NCBI RefSeq assembly: GCF_014655955.1
Contig: NZ_BNBO01000008.1
Location: 124,001-188,000 of the forward strand
Source of the DNA: Kitasatospora indigofera
GTDB lineage: Bacteria; Actinomycetota; Actinomycetes; Streptomycetales; Streptomycetaceae
Direction of reading: 5' to 3'
DNA: 64,000 nt
Position 1 is the stretch's first letter. The number at the start of each line of letters is the position of its first letter. The notes below the pieces were generated by a model, which had not been told where the DNA came from, searched no databases, and worked only from the letters and a program-made list of their open reading frames with translations. Of this stretch, positions 1-12,962 are shown in pieces. A program made the position numbers and the translations under genes.

Positions 1-1880
1 CGGAGCCCGACACCCGCCTCGCCACCGCCCTGCCGCGGGCCCTGGCCCAGGCCGCCGCCCGGGCCCTCGGCACCGACGGCGCCGCCCGGCTGGGCCTGCC
101 CTCCCTCCTCGGCAGCACCTACCTGGACCTCGTCCGGCTGCTGGCCGAACTCGCCCGGCCCGCAGCCGCACCGGCGGGCCCGGCGGCAGGTCCGACGGCA
201 GGTCCGGCAGCCGACGTCCCCGCCGGCCCGGCCGCCGCGTTCGAGCGCCTGCTCACCCGGCACGCCGAGGCCAACACCCGCCAGCTCAGCCCCACCCCGC
301 CGGAGGCGGCCGGCCTGCTGGCCGCCGTCGCCGGGCCGGCCCTCACCGTCCACGGCGCCACCGCCCTCGACCCGGCCGCCGGACTCGGCGCCGTCCTGCT
401 CGCCCTGCCGTCCGCCGCCTCCCGGTACGGGCAGGACCTCGACCCGGTGGTGGCCGCCCTGGCGCTGCTGCGGCTCGCCCTGCACACCCCGGCCGCCGAC
501 CCCGGCCCGCTCCCGCTGGACCTGCGGGCCGGTGACTCGCTGCGCGCCGACGCGCACCCGGGCCTCACCGTGGACGCGGTGCTCTGCCAGCCCCCGTACA
601 ACGAACGCGACTGGGGGCACGACGAGCTCCAGTACGACTCCCGCTGGCCCGCCGGGCAGCTGCCCCCGCGCGGCGAGTCCGAACTCGCCTGGGTGCTGCA
701 CTGCCTGGCGCACACCCGGCCCGGCGGCCTGGCGGCCCTGCTGCTGCCGCCCACCGTCGCCTCCCGGCGGGCCGGCCGCCGGGTCCGCGCCGAGCTGCTG
801 CGCTCCGGCGCGCTGCGCGCCGTGATCGCCCTGCCGGCCGGCGCCGCCCCGCCGTACGGGGTGCCGCTGCACCTGTGGGTGCTGCGCCGCCCGGCGCCCG
901 GCGACGACTTCCGCCAGGTGCTGCTGCTCGACGCGGCCCCGCCGCAGGCCGCCGGCGAGGGCGGCCGCGACCGGGTCGACTGGCCCGAGCTGCGGGCCAC
1001 CGTGACGGCTTCCTGGCAGGCCTTCGACGAAGCCGCCGCCACCGGCGGGCCGGTGCCCGCCGACCGGCCCGGCACCCACCGGGTGATGGCCGCGATCGAC
1101 CTGCTCGACGACGAGACCGACCTCTCGCCCGCCCGGCACGTCCCGCCCGCCGCCCCGGCCGGTGACGCCCCCGCCCTCGCCCACCTGCGCGGGCGGCTGA
1201 CCGAACTGCTGGCCGGGCTCGCCGGCCCGGATGCCGCCCTGCCCGAGGCCGGCCCCGCCCGGCAGCCCGGCCGGCCGCCGGCCGTCGTCACCGTCGGCGA
1301 GCTGGTCCGGAGCGGCGCGCTGGAGGTCGTCTCCTCCGGACCGGGCGCGCCCGCCCGGCCGGCCGGCCACGGCGCCGAAGGCGTCCCGCTGCTGACGGAC
1401 CAGGACCTGATCACCGGCAACCCGCCCGCCGCCGTCACCGGCCCCGGCGACCCCGGCGCCCCGGACGCCCCCGTCCTCACCCGGGCCGGTGACGTCCTGG
1501 TGCCCGCCCTCGGCGGCGGCGTCGCCCGGGTCGTGCTGCCCGGCGGCCCGCTGGACGGCGTCGCGCTCGGCCGTCAGCTGCACCTGCTGCGGCCCGACCC
1601 GGCGCTGATCGACCCCGAGTTCCTGGCGGGCCAGCTGCGCTCCACCGCGCTCACCCGCCGCGCCGCCAGCCACGCCTCGACCACCGCCCGGCTGGACATC
1701 CGGCGGGTCGAGCTGCCGAGGCTCCCCCCGGAGCGGCAGCGCGTCCTCGGTGCGGCCTTCGCCCGGGTCGCCGCCTTCGACACCGCGCTGCACCGGGCGG
1801 CGGCCCTCGGCCGCACCCTCGCGCAGGGCCTGACGGACGGTCTGGCGGACGGCACGCTGGAGCTGCCGCCCGGGGAGTAG
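1..1880 (+). CDS. N6-adenine DNA methylase, HsdM-like with HsdS-like tail (5' end missing)
   Basis: The reading frame is open from the left edge, so the N-terminus lies outside the window. Seen: a TRQLSPTPPE segment like the entry to the HsdM catalytic domain, then DPAAGLGAVLLA (SAM-binding motif I) and LCQPPY, the catalytic D/N-PPY motif with Gln in the first position. The last ~200 residues look like half of a type I specificity subunit: a recognition-domain-like stretch, then LPPERQR and a short helical tail. By family it should methylate adenine in DNA. No restriction subunit lies downstream, so it may be an orphan or a regulatory methylase. QPPY instead of NPPY/DPPY leaves activity open. 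Confidence 0.75.
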   Translation, partial: EPDTRLATALPRALAQAAARALGTDGAARLGLPSLLGSTYLDLVRLLAELARPAAAPAGPAAGPTAGPAADVPAGPAAAFERLLTRHAEANTRQLSPTPPEAAGLLAAVAGPALTVHGATALDPAAGLGAVLLALPSAASRYGQDLDPVVAALALLRLALHTPAADPGPLPLDLRAGDSLRADAHPGLTVDAVLCQPPYNERDWGHDELQYDSRWPAGQLPPRGESELAWVLHCLAHTRPGGLAALLLPPTVASRRAGRRVRAELLRSGALRAVIALPAGAAPPYGVPLHLWVLRRPAPGDDFRQVLLLDAAPPQAAGEGGRDRVDWPELRATVTASWQAFDEAAATGGPVPADRPGTHRVMAAIDLLDDETDLSPARHVPPAAPAGDAPALAHLRGRLTELLAGLAGPDAALPEAGPARQPGRPPAVVTVGELVRSGALEVVSSGPGAPARPAGHGAEGVPLLTDQDLITGNPPAAVTGPGDPGAPDAPVLTRAGDVLVPALGGGVARVVLPGGPLDGVALGRQLHLLRPDPALIDPEFLAGQLRSTALTRRAASHASTTARLDIRRVELPRLPPERQRVLGAAFARVAAFDTALHRAAALGRTLAQGLTDGLADGTLELPPGE

Positions 1881-2033
1881 CGGGGGAGCGGCGGGGAGCG
1901 GCGGCCGTCCCGGGGGACCGGCCGGCGCCGGCGGCGGTGCCGGAACCCCACCGGCGTGCCGGCCCGGGGGGTAGCGTGTGCGGGGGCTCGCACCCACCCC
2001 GTGAACCGCCGTCACCACCGTTCAGGAGCGCAC

Positions 2034-2761
<728 letters not shown>

Positions 2762-2765
<4 letters not shown>

Positions 2766-4741
2766 CCGCACCGCGAGTCGTCGGTGGCCGGTACCGGCTC
2801 GCGGAGAAGATCGGCCACGGCGGCATGGGCCAGGTCTGGGCGGCGTACGACGAGCGGCTGGACCGCCGGGTCGCCGTCAAGCTGCTGCACACCGAGCACC
2901 TCCTGCCGGCCGGCACCACCGAGCCGCACCGCCGGAGCCGGGGCGAGGAACTGCGCCGCCGCTTCCTGCGGGAGTGCCGGATCACCGCCGCGCTCGACCA
3001 CCCGGGCCTGGTCACCGTCTTCGACGCCGGCGAGGACGACGGCGAGCTCCACCTGGTGATGCAGCGCGTCCCCGGGCTGAGCCTGGCCGACCTGATCGCC
3101 GAGGAGGCGCCCTTCCCGATCGGCCACGCGGCCGCCGTCGCCGCCCAGCTCTGCGCCGCGCTGGCCGTCGTGCACGCCGTCCCGGTGGTGCACCGGGACA
3201 TCAAGCCCAGCAACGTGATGGTCCGTGAGGACGGCCGCGTCGTGCTGCTCGACCTGGGCATCGCCACCGCGGTGGAGGCCGACGCCACCCGGCTCACCCT
3301 CACCGGCGTGCCGATCGGCAGCCCCGCCTACATGGCGCCCGAACAGGCGCTCGCCGCCACCGCCGACGCGCGCAGCGACCTCTACGCCCTCGGCTGCCTG
3401 CTGCACGAGATGCTCTGCGGCGAGGAGCCGTTCCGCGCGCCCACCGCCCTCGGGGTGCTGCGCCGCCACGTGGACGAGCCGCCGGTACCGCTGCGCGAGC
3501 TGCGTCCCGAGGTGCCCGCCCCGCTGGAGGCGCTGGTCCTGGACCTGCTCGCCAAGCAGCCCGCCGACCGCCCGGCCGACGCCCAGCAGGTGTACGCCCG
3601 GCTGCTGCCGATGCTCCCGCAGCCGGCCGGGCCGCAGCCCCAGCCGCCGTACGGTCCGGTGCCGGACCCCACCCGCCCGTTCCGCTACCCGGGCCATCCG
3701 CAGCCGGCGCCCGTCCCGGCCGGGCCGGCGGTCGGGGTCCTGCCGCTCCCCGGGCAGCCCGTCCCCCGGCAGTCCGCTCCCCAGCCGTCCGGTGACCGGC
3801 AGTCCGTTCCCCGGCAGTCCTTCCCTGCCGGGCAGCCGGATCCGGCCGGCCCGCCCGGCGCCGTGGCCCCGGGGCGGACCGAGCCCCGGCCGCTGATGAT
3901 GACGGCGCTGCCCGGCGGCCCCGCCCGGGACCAGTACCCCTCGCCCGCCGGTCCGCAGCCGCGGCCGCAGACCGGGCAGGGACCGGTGGCGCAGCCCCCG
4001 GCCGCTGGCGACCTCGCCGCGGCCTGCGCGGACCTGTCCGACCTGGTCGCCGCGAAGCGCCACGCCGAGGTCATCGACCTGGCCGCCCGGCTGCTGCCGC
4101 GGGCCCGCGCCGAGCAGGGCGACGGCGCGCCGCTGGTCCGCACCATCCGGACCATCTACGCCCGGACCCTGCTGCACGAACGCCGGTTCCGGGACGCCCT
4201 GCCCGAGTACCTGCTGCTGGCCGGTACCGCCGAGGGAGGGCCGCACGGGCCGCAGGGCCTGGACCACCGGTACCGGGCGGCCGGCTGCCTGGAACAGCTC
4301 GGCGAGCCGGCGCAGGCGCTGGCCGAGTACCAGGCGCTGCTGGCGGCCCACTCGGCCCGGCTCGACGCGGGCCTCGACCCCGGCCCCGAGCGGGTCCACG
4401 ACCTGCGCGAGCGGATCGGACTGCTGCTCGCCGCCGCCGGCGACCCGGAGAACGCCTGGCAGTGGCTGCTCCAGCTGCTGCTCGACCGCGAACGGCTGCT
4501 CGGCCCGCACCACCCGGACGTCCGCCGCCTGCGGCAGAGCCTCGACCAGCTCCAGCAGCACCGCCGGACGGGGAACCCGCCGGCCGCCGGTCCGCTGGCC
4601 GCGCCCGGTCCGGTGCCCGGTCCGCTGGCCGCGCCCGGTCCGGTGCCCGGTCCGGTGCCCGCGACCCCGCCGGCCTCCGACCCCCGCTCGGCGGGCTGGC
4701 CCGCGCCGGCCCCCGGCAACCCGTACGCCACGGGACGCTGA
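2762..4741 (+). CDS. PknB-type Ser/Thr protein kinase with C-terminal TPR-like region
   Basis: The 659-aa protein starts at a GTG overlapping the previous stop. The kinase domain fills residues ~10-285: glycine-rich loop GHGGMGQV, VAVK with K40, HRDIKPSN with catalytic D146, DLG at 164-166 in place of DFG, and MAPE. A long Pro/Gln/Ser-rich linker follows (~285-410). A helical repeat region (~420-600) then resembles tetratricopeptide repeats, and the end is a GPLAAPGPVP repeat. No transmembrane helix or PASTA domain is visible, so the kinase is probably cytoplasmic and tethered through the coupled membrane protein (inference). Confidence 0.9.
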
Positions 4742-5126
4742 CCGGCCGTCGGGCGGACCGGCGGAATGGACCGGCCGGGTGGACCGGGCCCGGGAGGGGA
4801 TCCGGACCGGCGGGCGGCCGGGCCCACCGGGGGCCCGCCGCCACGGGCCGGTTCGCCCGTTCGGAGCAGGGTCCCCGACGGCGGGCACCCGCCGCCCTAC
4901 GCTCGGGGCACGCCCGGCGCTCCGGGCGCATCCGCCCCGCGCGGGCACGCCGACGCGCGCCCAGGCGCCCGAGCAGTCCGCCGGGCGCCGGGCACTCCTC
5001 GTCCGCGGGCACCCCGTCCGCCGGCGCCGCGGCCGTGCGAGCCTCGCCGACCGCCGACACGGCCGGCCCGCACCGCCCGGCCGGGCCCGTCCGCACCCCG
5101 CCGCACCTTCTGGGGAGGCTCCCGCA
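4742..5126. other. intergenic, no gene seen
   Basis: 385 bases of extremely GC-rich DNA between the kinase and the lipoprotein gene. Open frames here lack ribosome binding sites and family resemblance. It probably carries the lipoprotein promoter, but I cannot place one. Confidence 0.5.
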
Positions 5127-5741
5127 ATGAACCGCCCGCCCACCGTCCGGCGCGCCGCCGCCCGGGCGCTGCCCGTCGCCGCGGCCGGCCTCGCCGTGCT
5201 GCTGCTCTGCTCCTGCGGCGGGCCCGTGCAGGCGGGCGCCGCGGCCGTGCTGGACGGCGAGCGGATAAGCCTCACCGCGGTGCAGGAGCGGGTGGCCGAG
5301 CTGCGCACGGTCACGGCGGCCTCGCCGGGGGACGCCGAGGCGGGGGCCGAGGGGCTGGCGCGCCGGGCGGTCACCCAGCTGGTGCTGGACGCCCTGGTCG
5401 CCCGAGCGCTGGCCGACCGCGGGCTGAGCGTCGGCGCCGGCGAGGCGGCGGCGGCCCGCGCGGCGGACGAGGCCTGGGCGGGCGGCCCGGCGCGGCTCGG
5501 ACAGCTGCTGGCCGCCCGGGGCGTCCCGGCGACCGAGGTCGACCGGTACTACCTGCAGCAGGCGGGCATCCGCAGGCTGGCCGCCGCCCGGGGGCAGGAC
5601 GCCGGGACGGAGGCCGGGGACACGGAGGTCCGCCGGGCACTGGCCGAGGCGGCGGCCGCCCTGCACGTCCGGGTCAATCCCCGCTACGGCAGCTGGGACG
5701 CGCAGCGGGTCGCCCTCGCCCCGGACCGGCCCGACCGCTGA
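5127..5741 (+). CDS. SurA N-terminal-domain-like lipoprotein
   Basis: ATG 5127 follows GGGGAGG (5112-5118) at a normal distance. The 204-aa protein has an Arg-rich N-region, a hydrophobic core and lipobox LCSC (Cys near residue 31), so it should be an extracytoplasmic lipoprotein. The mature part opens with AAVLDGERISLTAVQERV, typical of the helical N-domain of SurA/PrsA-type chaperones. No PPIase domain follows; the protein ends about 170 residues after the lipid Cys. Likely a folding factor or a degenerate chaperone of the cell surface. Directly upstream of mazG, as I recall for streptomycetes. Confidence 0.75.
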   Translation: MNRPPTVRRAAARALPVAAAGLAVLLLCSCGGPVQAGAAAVLDGERISLTAVQERVAELRTVTAASPGDAEAGAEGLARRAVTQLVLDALVARALADRGLSVGAGEAAAARAADEAWAGGPARLGQLLAARGVPATEVDRYYLQQAGIRRLAAARGQDAGTEAGDTEVRRALAEAAAALHVRVNPRYGSWDAQRVALAPDRPDR

Positions 5742-5828
5742 GCCCGGGCGTCCGGCCCGACCGGCCCCGGGCCGAGGCCGGGGCGGCCGCCGCTCGGCGG
5801 CGGTTCCCGGGGCCCGCCCGCGGACCGG

Positions 5829-5840
5829 TAGGTTCGGAGG
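5829..5840 (+). promoter_or_regulatory. leaderless promoter -10 of mazG
   Basis: TAGGTT (5829-5834) ends six bases before the GTG start at 5841, the spacing of actinobacterial leaderless transcripts. The GGAGG just before the start would be too close to act as a Shine-Dalgarno site. Confidence 0.55.
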
Positions 5841-6851
5841 GTGACCACGTCTACGGCAGCCCCGAAGCTGATCCTGCTCACCACCACCCACCGGGTCGCC
5901 CCCGGTCTGATGTCCTGGCCGGCCTGGGAGGCCCTGCGCGGCGCGGACCTGGTGCTGGCGGCGGACCCGGAGCACCCGCAGCTGGCTGCCGTCCGGCAGG
6001 CGGGGGTCCGGGTGGAGATCGTCGAGCGCGGCACCGCCCCGGCGCTGGCCCGCCGGCTCTCCACCGGGTCCGGGCGGGTCACCGTCTGGCTGGGCAGCCC
6101 GGACGGCGACCCGGGCCTGACGGACGCCCTCGCCCGGCTCGCGGTCGAGGAGGCCGGCGCGGTGCCGGAGATCGAGCTGCTGCCCGGTTCGTACGACCTG
6201 CCGGGTGCGCGGCTGCTCGACCTGGCCTCGGTGATGGACCGGCTGCGGTCGCCCGGCGGCTGCCCGTGGGACGCCGAGCAGACCCATGCCTCGCTGGTGA
6301 AGTACCTGGTGGAGGAGGCCTTCGAGCTGGTCGAGGCGATCGAGGAGGGCGACCGGGAGACGCTGCGCGAGGAGCTGGGGGACGTCCTGCTGCAGGTGTT
6401 CTTCCACTCGCGGATCGCCGAGGAGCACCCCGAGGACCCGTTCTCGATCGACGACGTCGCGGGCGACATCGTCGAGAAGCTGATGTACCGCCACCCGCAC
6501 GTCTTCGGCGACGTCGAGGCGGAGGGGACGGCCGCCGTCGAGGCGAACTGGGAGCAGCTGAAGGCGGCCGAGAAGCAGCGCGAGTCCGTCCTGGACGGCG
6601 TGCCGGCCGGACTGCCGGCACTGGCGTACGCGGCGAAGCTGGTCTCCCGGGTGCGGCGCGCGGGCTTCACCGCGGTGCCGGACGCGCCGTACGAGCTGCC
6701 GGTGGAGCTGACCCCGGAGTCGGTCGGGCGGCTGCTGCTCGCGGTGGCGCAGCGGGCGCACGACGCCGGCGTGGACGTGGACGCCGCGCTCCGGGCGAGT
6801 GCCCGTGGCTACCGCCGGGAGGTCCGGGCGGCGGAGGGCCTGGCGGACTGA
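5841..6851 (+). CDS. mazG: nucleoside triphosphate pyrophosphohydrolase MazG
   Basis: 336 aa. The MazG fold occupies residues ~130-260: PGGCPWDAEQTH, EEAFELVEAI and EELGDVLLQ supply the Glu/Asp metal ligands of the EExxE-12-28-ExxD pattern. The N-terminal ~120 residues form an extra domain seen in actinobacterial MazG. It hydrolyses NTPs or dNTPs to the monophosphate and pyrophosphate, a house-cleaning role. A TAGGTT -10 box six bases before the GTG suggests a leaderless message. Confidence 0.92.
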   Translation: MTTSTAAPKLILLTTTHRVAPGLMSWPAWEALRGADLVLAADPEHPQLAAVRQAGVRVEIVERGTAPALARRLSTGSGRVTVWLGSPDGDPGLTDALARLAVEEAGAVPEIELLPGSYDLPGARLLDLASVMDRLRSPGGCPWDAEQTHASLVKYLVEEAFELVEAIEEGDRETLREELGDVLLQVFFHSRIAEEHPEDPFSIDDVAGDIVEKLMYRHPHVFGDVEAEGTAAVEANWEQLKAAEKQRESVLDGVPAGLPALAYAAKLVSRVRRAGFTAVPDAPYELPVELTPESVGRLLLAVAQRAHDAGVDVDAALRASARGYRREVRAAEGLAD

Positions 6852-6971
6852 AAGGGGCGGCCGGACCGGCGGCCCCGGCACCCGGCGGCACGCGCGGGCA
6901 CCCGGCCGCACGCGGTGCGGCCGGTCGGGGGGCTTCGGGGGAGCGGCCGGCGCGGTCGGGCGGGGCCGGGC

Positions 6972-7415
6972 TCAGCCGCGCTCGGTGCCCGCGGCGGTGC
7001 CGGTGAGCGCCTGGTCGTCCGGGGCCCGGCGCTGCGGCGGGACGACCTCGCTGATCGCCTCGCCGACCAGGGCGAGCAGCTCGGCGAGCCGGTCGAGGTG
7101 GCCGGGCAGCTCGGCGGGCGAGACGATCCGCTCGCCGTCGGGCCCGGCGACGCAGAACAGGTCGATCGGGCCGAGGTGCTTCTCCGCGGTGTCGACCAGG
7201 GCGGCCACGTCGCTGGGGCGGTGGATGTCGCCGCACACCCCGACCACCGGGCAGCCCGGGCGGTCGAGTTCGGCGGCGAGGTCCTCGGCCCGGTTGGGGT
7301 GCTGGTCGGCGATGAGCACCCCGGCGGCGCCGGCGGCCGTGAACCGGCGGGCCAGGTCGGCGCCCGAACCGCCGTCCAGTACCGCGATGACCACCACTGC
7401 CCCGGCTACCCGCAT
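6972..7415 (-). CDS. small Rossmann-fold protein, SDR-like
   Basis: Start taken at the ATG at 7415, where GGAGGAG lies seven bases upstream; the 29 residues of the longer frame lack support. The 147-aa product opens VVVIAVLDGGSGADLARRF, resembling the nucleotide-binding turn of short-chain dehydrogenases, followed by LIADQHPNRAEDLAAEL and a GDIHRPSDVAALV stretch like the SDR NAD-pocket. It ends after ~140 residues, well short of the usual 250, with no SYK catalytic set. Either a truncated SDR or a stand-alone nucleotide-binding protein. Divergent from the P450 gene. Confidence 0.65.
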   Translation of the reverse strand: MRVAGAVVVIAVLDGGSGADLARRFTAAGAAGVLIADQHPNRAEDLAAELDRPGCPVVGVCGDIHRPSDVAALVDTAEKHLGPIDLFCVAGPDGERIVSPAELPGHLDRLAELLALVGEAISEVVPPQRRAPDDQALTGTAAGTERG

Positions 7416-7550
7416 GGGTGCGCTCCTCCCTGTGGGCGACACCGCACCGGCGCCCACCAAAGACATGTCGGAGGATCCTAGGCACGTCACGACCCTCCGC
7501 AACAGGGATTACCCATCAGGTGACCAGGCTCACGCCTGCCGGCCACCGGA

Positions 7551-7562
7551 TACGGTCAGGTC
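7551..7562 (+). promoter_or_regulatory. leaderless promoter -10 of the P450 gene
   Basis: TACGGT (7551-7556) ends six bases before ATG 7563 and no Shine-Dalgarno sequence is present, as expected for a leaderless transcript. Confidence 0.5.
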
Positions 7563-8816
7563 ATGCCGGATCAGCCCACCCCCGCCCAGCCTCCCCTCTT
7601 CACGTGGGAGTTCGCCGCCGACCCCTACCCCGCGTACGCGTGGCTGCGCGAGCACTCCCCCGTGCACCGCACCACGCTGCCGAGCGGCGTGGACGCCTGG
7701 CTGGTCACCCGGTACGCGGACGCCCGGCAGGCGCTGGCGGACGGCCGGCTCTCGAAGAACCCGGCGCACCACAGCGAGCAGGCGCACCGCACCGGACGGG
7801 TGGGGATCCCGGGCGAGCGCAGCGCCGACCTGATGACGCACCTGCTGAACATCGACCCGCCGGACCACACCAGGCTGCGGCGGCTGGTCTCGAAGGCGTT
7901 CACGCCGCGCCGGGTGGCGGAGTTCGAACCGCGGGTGCAGCAGCTGACCGACCGGCTGATCGACTCCTTCGCCGGGCGCGGCTCGGCCGACCTGATCCAC
8001 GAGTTCGCCTTCCCGCTCCCCATCCACGCGATCTGCGACCTGCTCGGCGTCCCGCCGGAGGACCAGGACGACTTCCGGGACTGGGCGGGCATGATGATCC
8101 GGCACGGCGGCGGCCCGCGCGGCGGCGTGGCGCGCGCGGTGAAGAAGATGCGGTCCTACCTGCTGGAGCTGATCCACCGCAAGCGCGCCGACCTGGGCGA
8201 CGACCTGATCTCCGGGCTGATCCGGGCCAGTGACCACGGTGAGCACCTCACCGAGAACGAGGCCGCCGCGATGGCCTTCATCCTGTTGTTCGCGGGCTTC
8301 GAGACCACGGTCAACCTGATCGGCAACGGGCTGTACGCGCTGCTGCGCCACCCGGAGCAGCGGGCCCTGCTGCAGGACTCGGTGGCGGCGGGGGAGACCG
8401 GGCTGCTGGCCACGGCGGTGGAGGAACTGCTGCGGTACGACGGTCCGGTGGAGCTGGCCACCTGGCGGTTCGCGACCCGCCCGCTGACGATCGGCGGGGT
8501 GGACATCCCGGTGGGGGACCCGGTGCTGGTGGTGCTGGCGGCGGCGGACCGCGATCCGGCGCGTTTCGCGGACGAGAACACCCTCGACATCGCCCGCAAG
8601 GACAATCCGCATCTCGGTTTCGGCCACGGGATCCACTACTGCATCGGCGCGCCGCTGGCCCGGCTGGAGGGCCAGGCCGCGCTTGCCACGCTGCTCACCA
8701 GGCTGCCTGATCTGCGGCTTGCGGCGGAACCGGAGGAACTTCGCTGGCGTGGTGGGCTGATCATGCGTGGGCTTCGTGAACTCCCGGTCGAATTCACCCC
8801 GGCGAAGGCGCTCTGA
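7563..8816 (+). CDS. cytochrome P450, CYP107-like
   Basis: 417 aa, full length for a soluble bacterial P450. Seen: the I-helix oxygen-activation motif FAGFETT, the K-helix ExxR within EELLRYDGP, and the haem loop FGHGIHYCIG with thiolate C360. It would hydroxylate or epoxidise a substrate using external ferredoxin and reductase; neither is next to it. In S. coelicolor the P450 near rpfA and eno is, as I recall, CYP107U1, reported to matter for sporulation; orthology is inferred from position only. Confidence 0.92.
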   Translation: MPDQPTPAQPPLFTWEFAADPYPAYAWLREHSPVHRTTLPSGVDAWLVTRYADARQALADGRLSKNPAHHSEQAHRTGRVGIPGERSADLMTHLLNIDPPDHTRLRRLVSKAFTPRRVAEFEPRVQQLTDRLIDSFAGRGSADLIHEFAFPLPIHAICDLLGVPPEDQDDFRDWAGMMIRHGGGPRGGVARAVKKMRSYLLELIHRKRADLGDDLISGLIRASDHGEHLTENEAAAMAFILLFAGFETTVNLIGNGLYALLRHPEQRALLQDSVAAGETGLLATAVEELLRYDGPVELATWRFATRPLTIGGVDIPVGDPVLVVLAAADRDPARFADENTLDIARKDNPHLGFGHGIHYCIGAPLARLEGQAALATLLTRLPDLRLAAEPEELRWRGGLIMRGLRELPVEFTPAKAL

Positions 8817-8955
8817 CCGGCCGGGAAACGCTGACGGCGTGTCGGACAGGATCGCTCACGGACGCTCAGAACACGCATCAATGCGGACAAATGGGCGTGG
8901 TTTGTGAACGATCCGCCGACTGTCGTAATTTCCGTGTGATGTATGCGATATGAGC

Positions 8956-8985
8956 TTGTGATTGATGTGAGGATCTGTCTACTCT
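8956..8985 (+). promoter_or_regulatory. promoter of the rpfA riboswitch transcript
   Basis: TTGTGA (8956-8961), 18 bases, TACTCT (8980-8985). It lies just upstream of the riboswitch and would start transcription near 8992, giving a ~230-base leader. Confidence 0.55.
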
Positions 8986-9009
8986 CCCTGGAGTTCGCAG
9001 CTGCGAACA

Positions 9010-10141
<1,132 letters not shown>

Positions 10142-10302
10142 GCGCGGCGCGCGGGGCCGTGCCGTCCGGTACGGCCCCCTTCGCCCCCGTTCACCCCGCT
10201 CTGGGTGCATCCCGTGGGGCATCCAGGTGAACTACCGGTGGGTAGCCCGGCCACACGCTGAGACGGGACCCGGGCCGACGTGGCCGGGAGAGCCCGTGCG
10301 GT

Positions 10303-11673
<1,371 letters not shown>

Positions 11674-11680
11674 GCCCGCC

Positions 11681-11728
11681 CCGAGGGCTGACGCCCTCGG
11701 CGGGAGCCGCCCCCGGAGCACGGGGGCG
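11681..11728 (+). terminator. tandem hairpins after eno
   Basis: CCGAGGGC / GCCCTCGG with a TGAC loop (11681-11700), then CGCCCCCG / CGGGGGCG with a five-base loop (11708-11728), eight bases after the eno stop. Confidence 0.6.
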
Positions 11729-11815
11729 GACACACAGCCGCTGCACCGGTGCCCCGGCTCTCACCCCGTAGGGTGGGGGCCGGGGCACCGGCGCGACCAG
11801 GAGGGGTAACGGGAG

Positions 11816-12307
11816 ATGGCAGGCTGGAAGATTCCGGGCTTCGCGGCGCGCCCGCGATTCACGAGCCGGGCGACCGTGCTCGTCCTGGTGCTCTGCTCCC
11901 TGGTGGCGATCCTCGCCTACCCGACCCGCCAGTTCATCTCCCAGCGCTCGGAGATCTCCGCCCAGCGCGCCCGGGCCGAACACGCCCGGCAGCAGGTCGA
12001 GCAGCTCCGCCGGGAGAAGGCCCGCTGGCAGGACCCGGAGTTCGTCAAGGCGCAGGCCCGGGCCCGGCTGCACTACGCGATGCCGGGGGAGACCCCGTTC
12101 ATCTCGGTGGACCCGGCCGCCGGCGCCACCAAGTCCTCCTCGGCCGGCGCCGGCGCCGCCGGCCCGGCGAAGGCCGCCAAGCCCTGGTACGCGAGCGTCT
12201 GGGACTCCGTCGACGCCGCCGACACGGCCGCCCTGGCCCCGCCCGCCGCCCCAGCCGCCGCCCCCGCCCCTGCCCCCGCTAGAGACAGCTCTCCCCATGA
12301 CCACTGA
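11816..12307 (+). CDS. divIC: septum formation initiator DivIC/FtsB family
   Basis: 163 aa. Basic N-terminus, one membrane helix (ATVLVLVLCSLVAILAYPT, residues ~19-37), then a heptad coiled coil (RSEISAQRARAEHARQQVEQ) and the family's DPEFVKAQARARLHYAMPGE block, followed by an Ala-rich tail. A bitopic division protein that joins the FtsL/FtsQ complex. Its 3' end overlaps the next gene by 11 bases. The eno-divIC-DUF501-ppx order is common in actinobacteria. Confidence 0.92.
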   Translation: MAGWKIPGFAARPRFTSRATVLVLVLCSLVAILAYPTRQFISQRSEISAQRARAEHARQQVEQLRREKARWQDPEFVKAQARARLHYAMPGETPFISVDPAAGATKSSSAGAGAAGPAKAAKPWYASVWDSVDAADTAALAPPAAPAAAPAPAPARDSSPHDH

Positions 12308-12962
12308 GAACAGCCCTTCCGCCTCCGACGCCACCCCCGGTGCGGCCGTCGCGGACACCGACGTCGCCGCGATCGCCGCCCAGCTCGGCCGGGTCCCGCG
12401 GGGCCTGCGCGGCGTCGCCCACCGCTGCCCCTGCGGCAACCCGGACGTCGTGGAGACGGCCCCCCGCCTCGCGGACGGCACGCCGTTCCCCACCCTCTAC
12501 TACCTGACCTGCCCCAAGGCCGCCTCGCTGATCGGCACCCTGGAGGCGGACGGCGTGATGAAGGAGCAGACGGCCCGGCTCGCCGAGGACCCCGAGCTGG
12601 CCGCCGCCTACCGGTCCGCCCACGAGGACTACATCGCCCGCCGCGACGCGATCGAGGTGCTGGAGAACTTCCCCAGCGCCGGCGGCATGCCGGACCGGGT
12701 GAAGTGCCTGCACGTGCTGGTCGGCCACTCGCTGGCGGCCGGGCCCGGCGTCAACCCGCTCGGCGACGAGGCGATCGGGATGCTGGAGGACTGGTGGGCC
12801 AAGGGCCCGTGCGTCTCCGCCGCCGAGGTGGCCGAGAGCGCGGCCCGGGTCGCCGAGCAGCGGGCCACCGCCGAGGACCACGCGGCCGTGATCGCCGCCA
12901 AGGAGCAGCTGGCCGCGGAACGGGCCGCGAAGAAGCGCGCGGCCGAGGAGGAGGGCGCATGA
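12297..12962 (+). CDS. DUF501 family protein
   Basis: 221 aa. The DUF501 core is clear: QLGRVPRGLRGVAHRCPCG, LPDGTPFPTLYYLTCP-like text and a late HVLVGHSLAAGPGVNPLGDEA. The CPCG and TCP cysteines could bind metal, but this is not established. It overlaps divIC at its start and the phosphatase gene by four bases at its end, so all three are co-translated. The tail is a charged Ala/Lys/Glu helix. Confidence 0.9.
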   Translation: MTTENSPSASDATPGAAVADTDVAAIAAQLGRVPRGLRGVAHRCPCGNPDVVETAPRLADGTPFPTLYYLTCPKAASLIGTLEADGVMKEQTARLAEDPELAAAYRSAHEDYIARRDAIEVLENFPSAGGMPDRVKCLHVLVGHSLAAGPGVNPLGDEAIGMLEDWWAKGPCVSAAEVAESAARVAEQRATAEDHAAVIAAKEQLAAERAAKKRAAEEEGA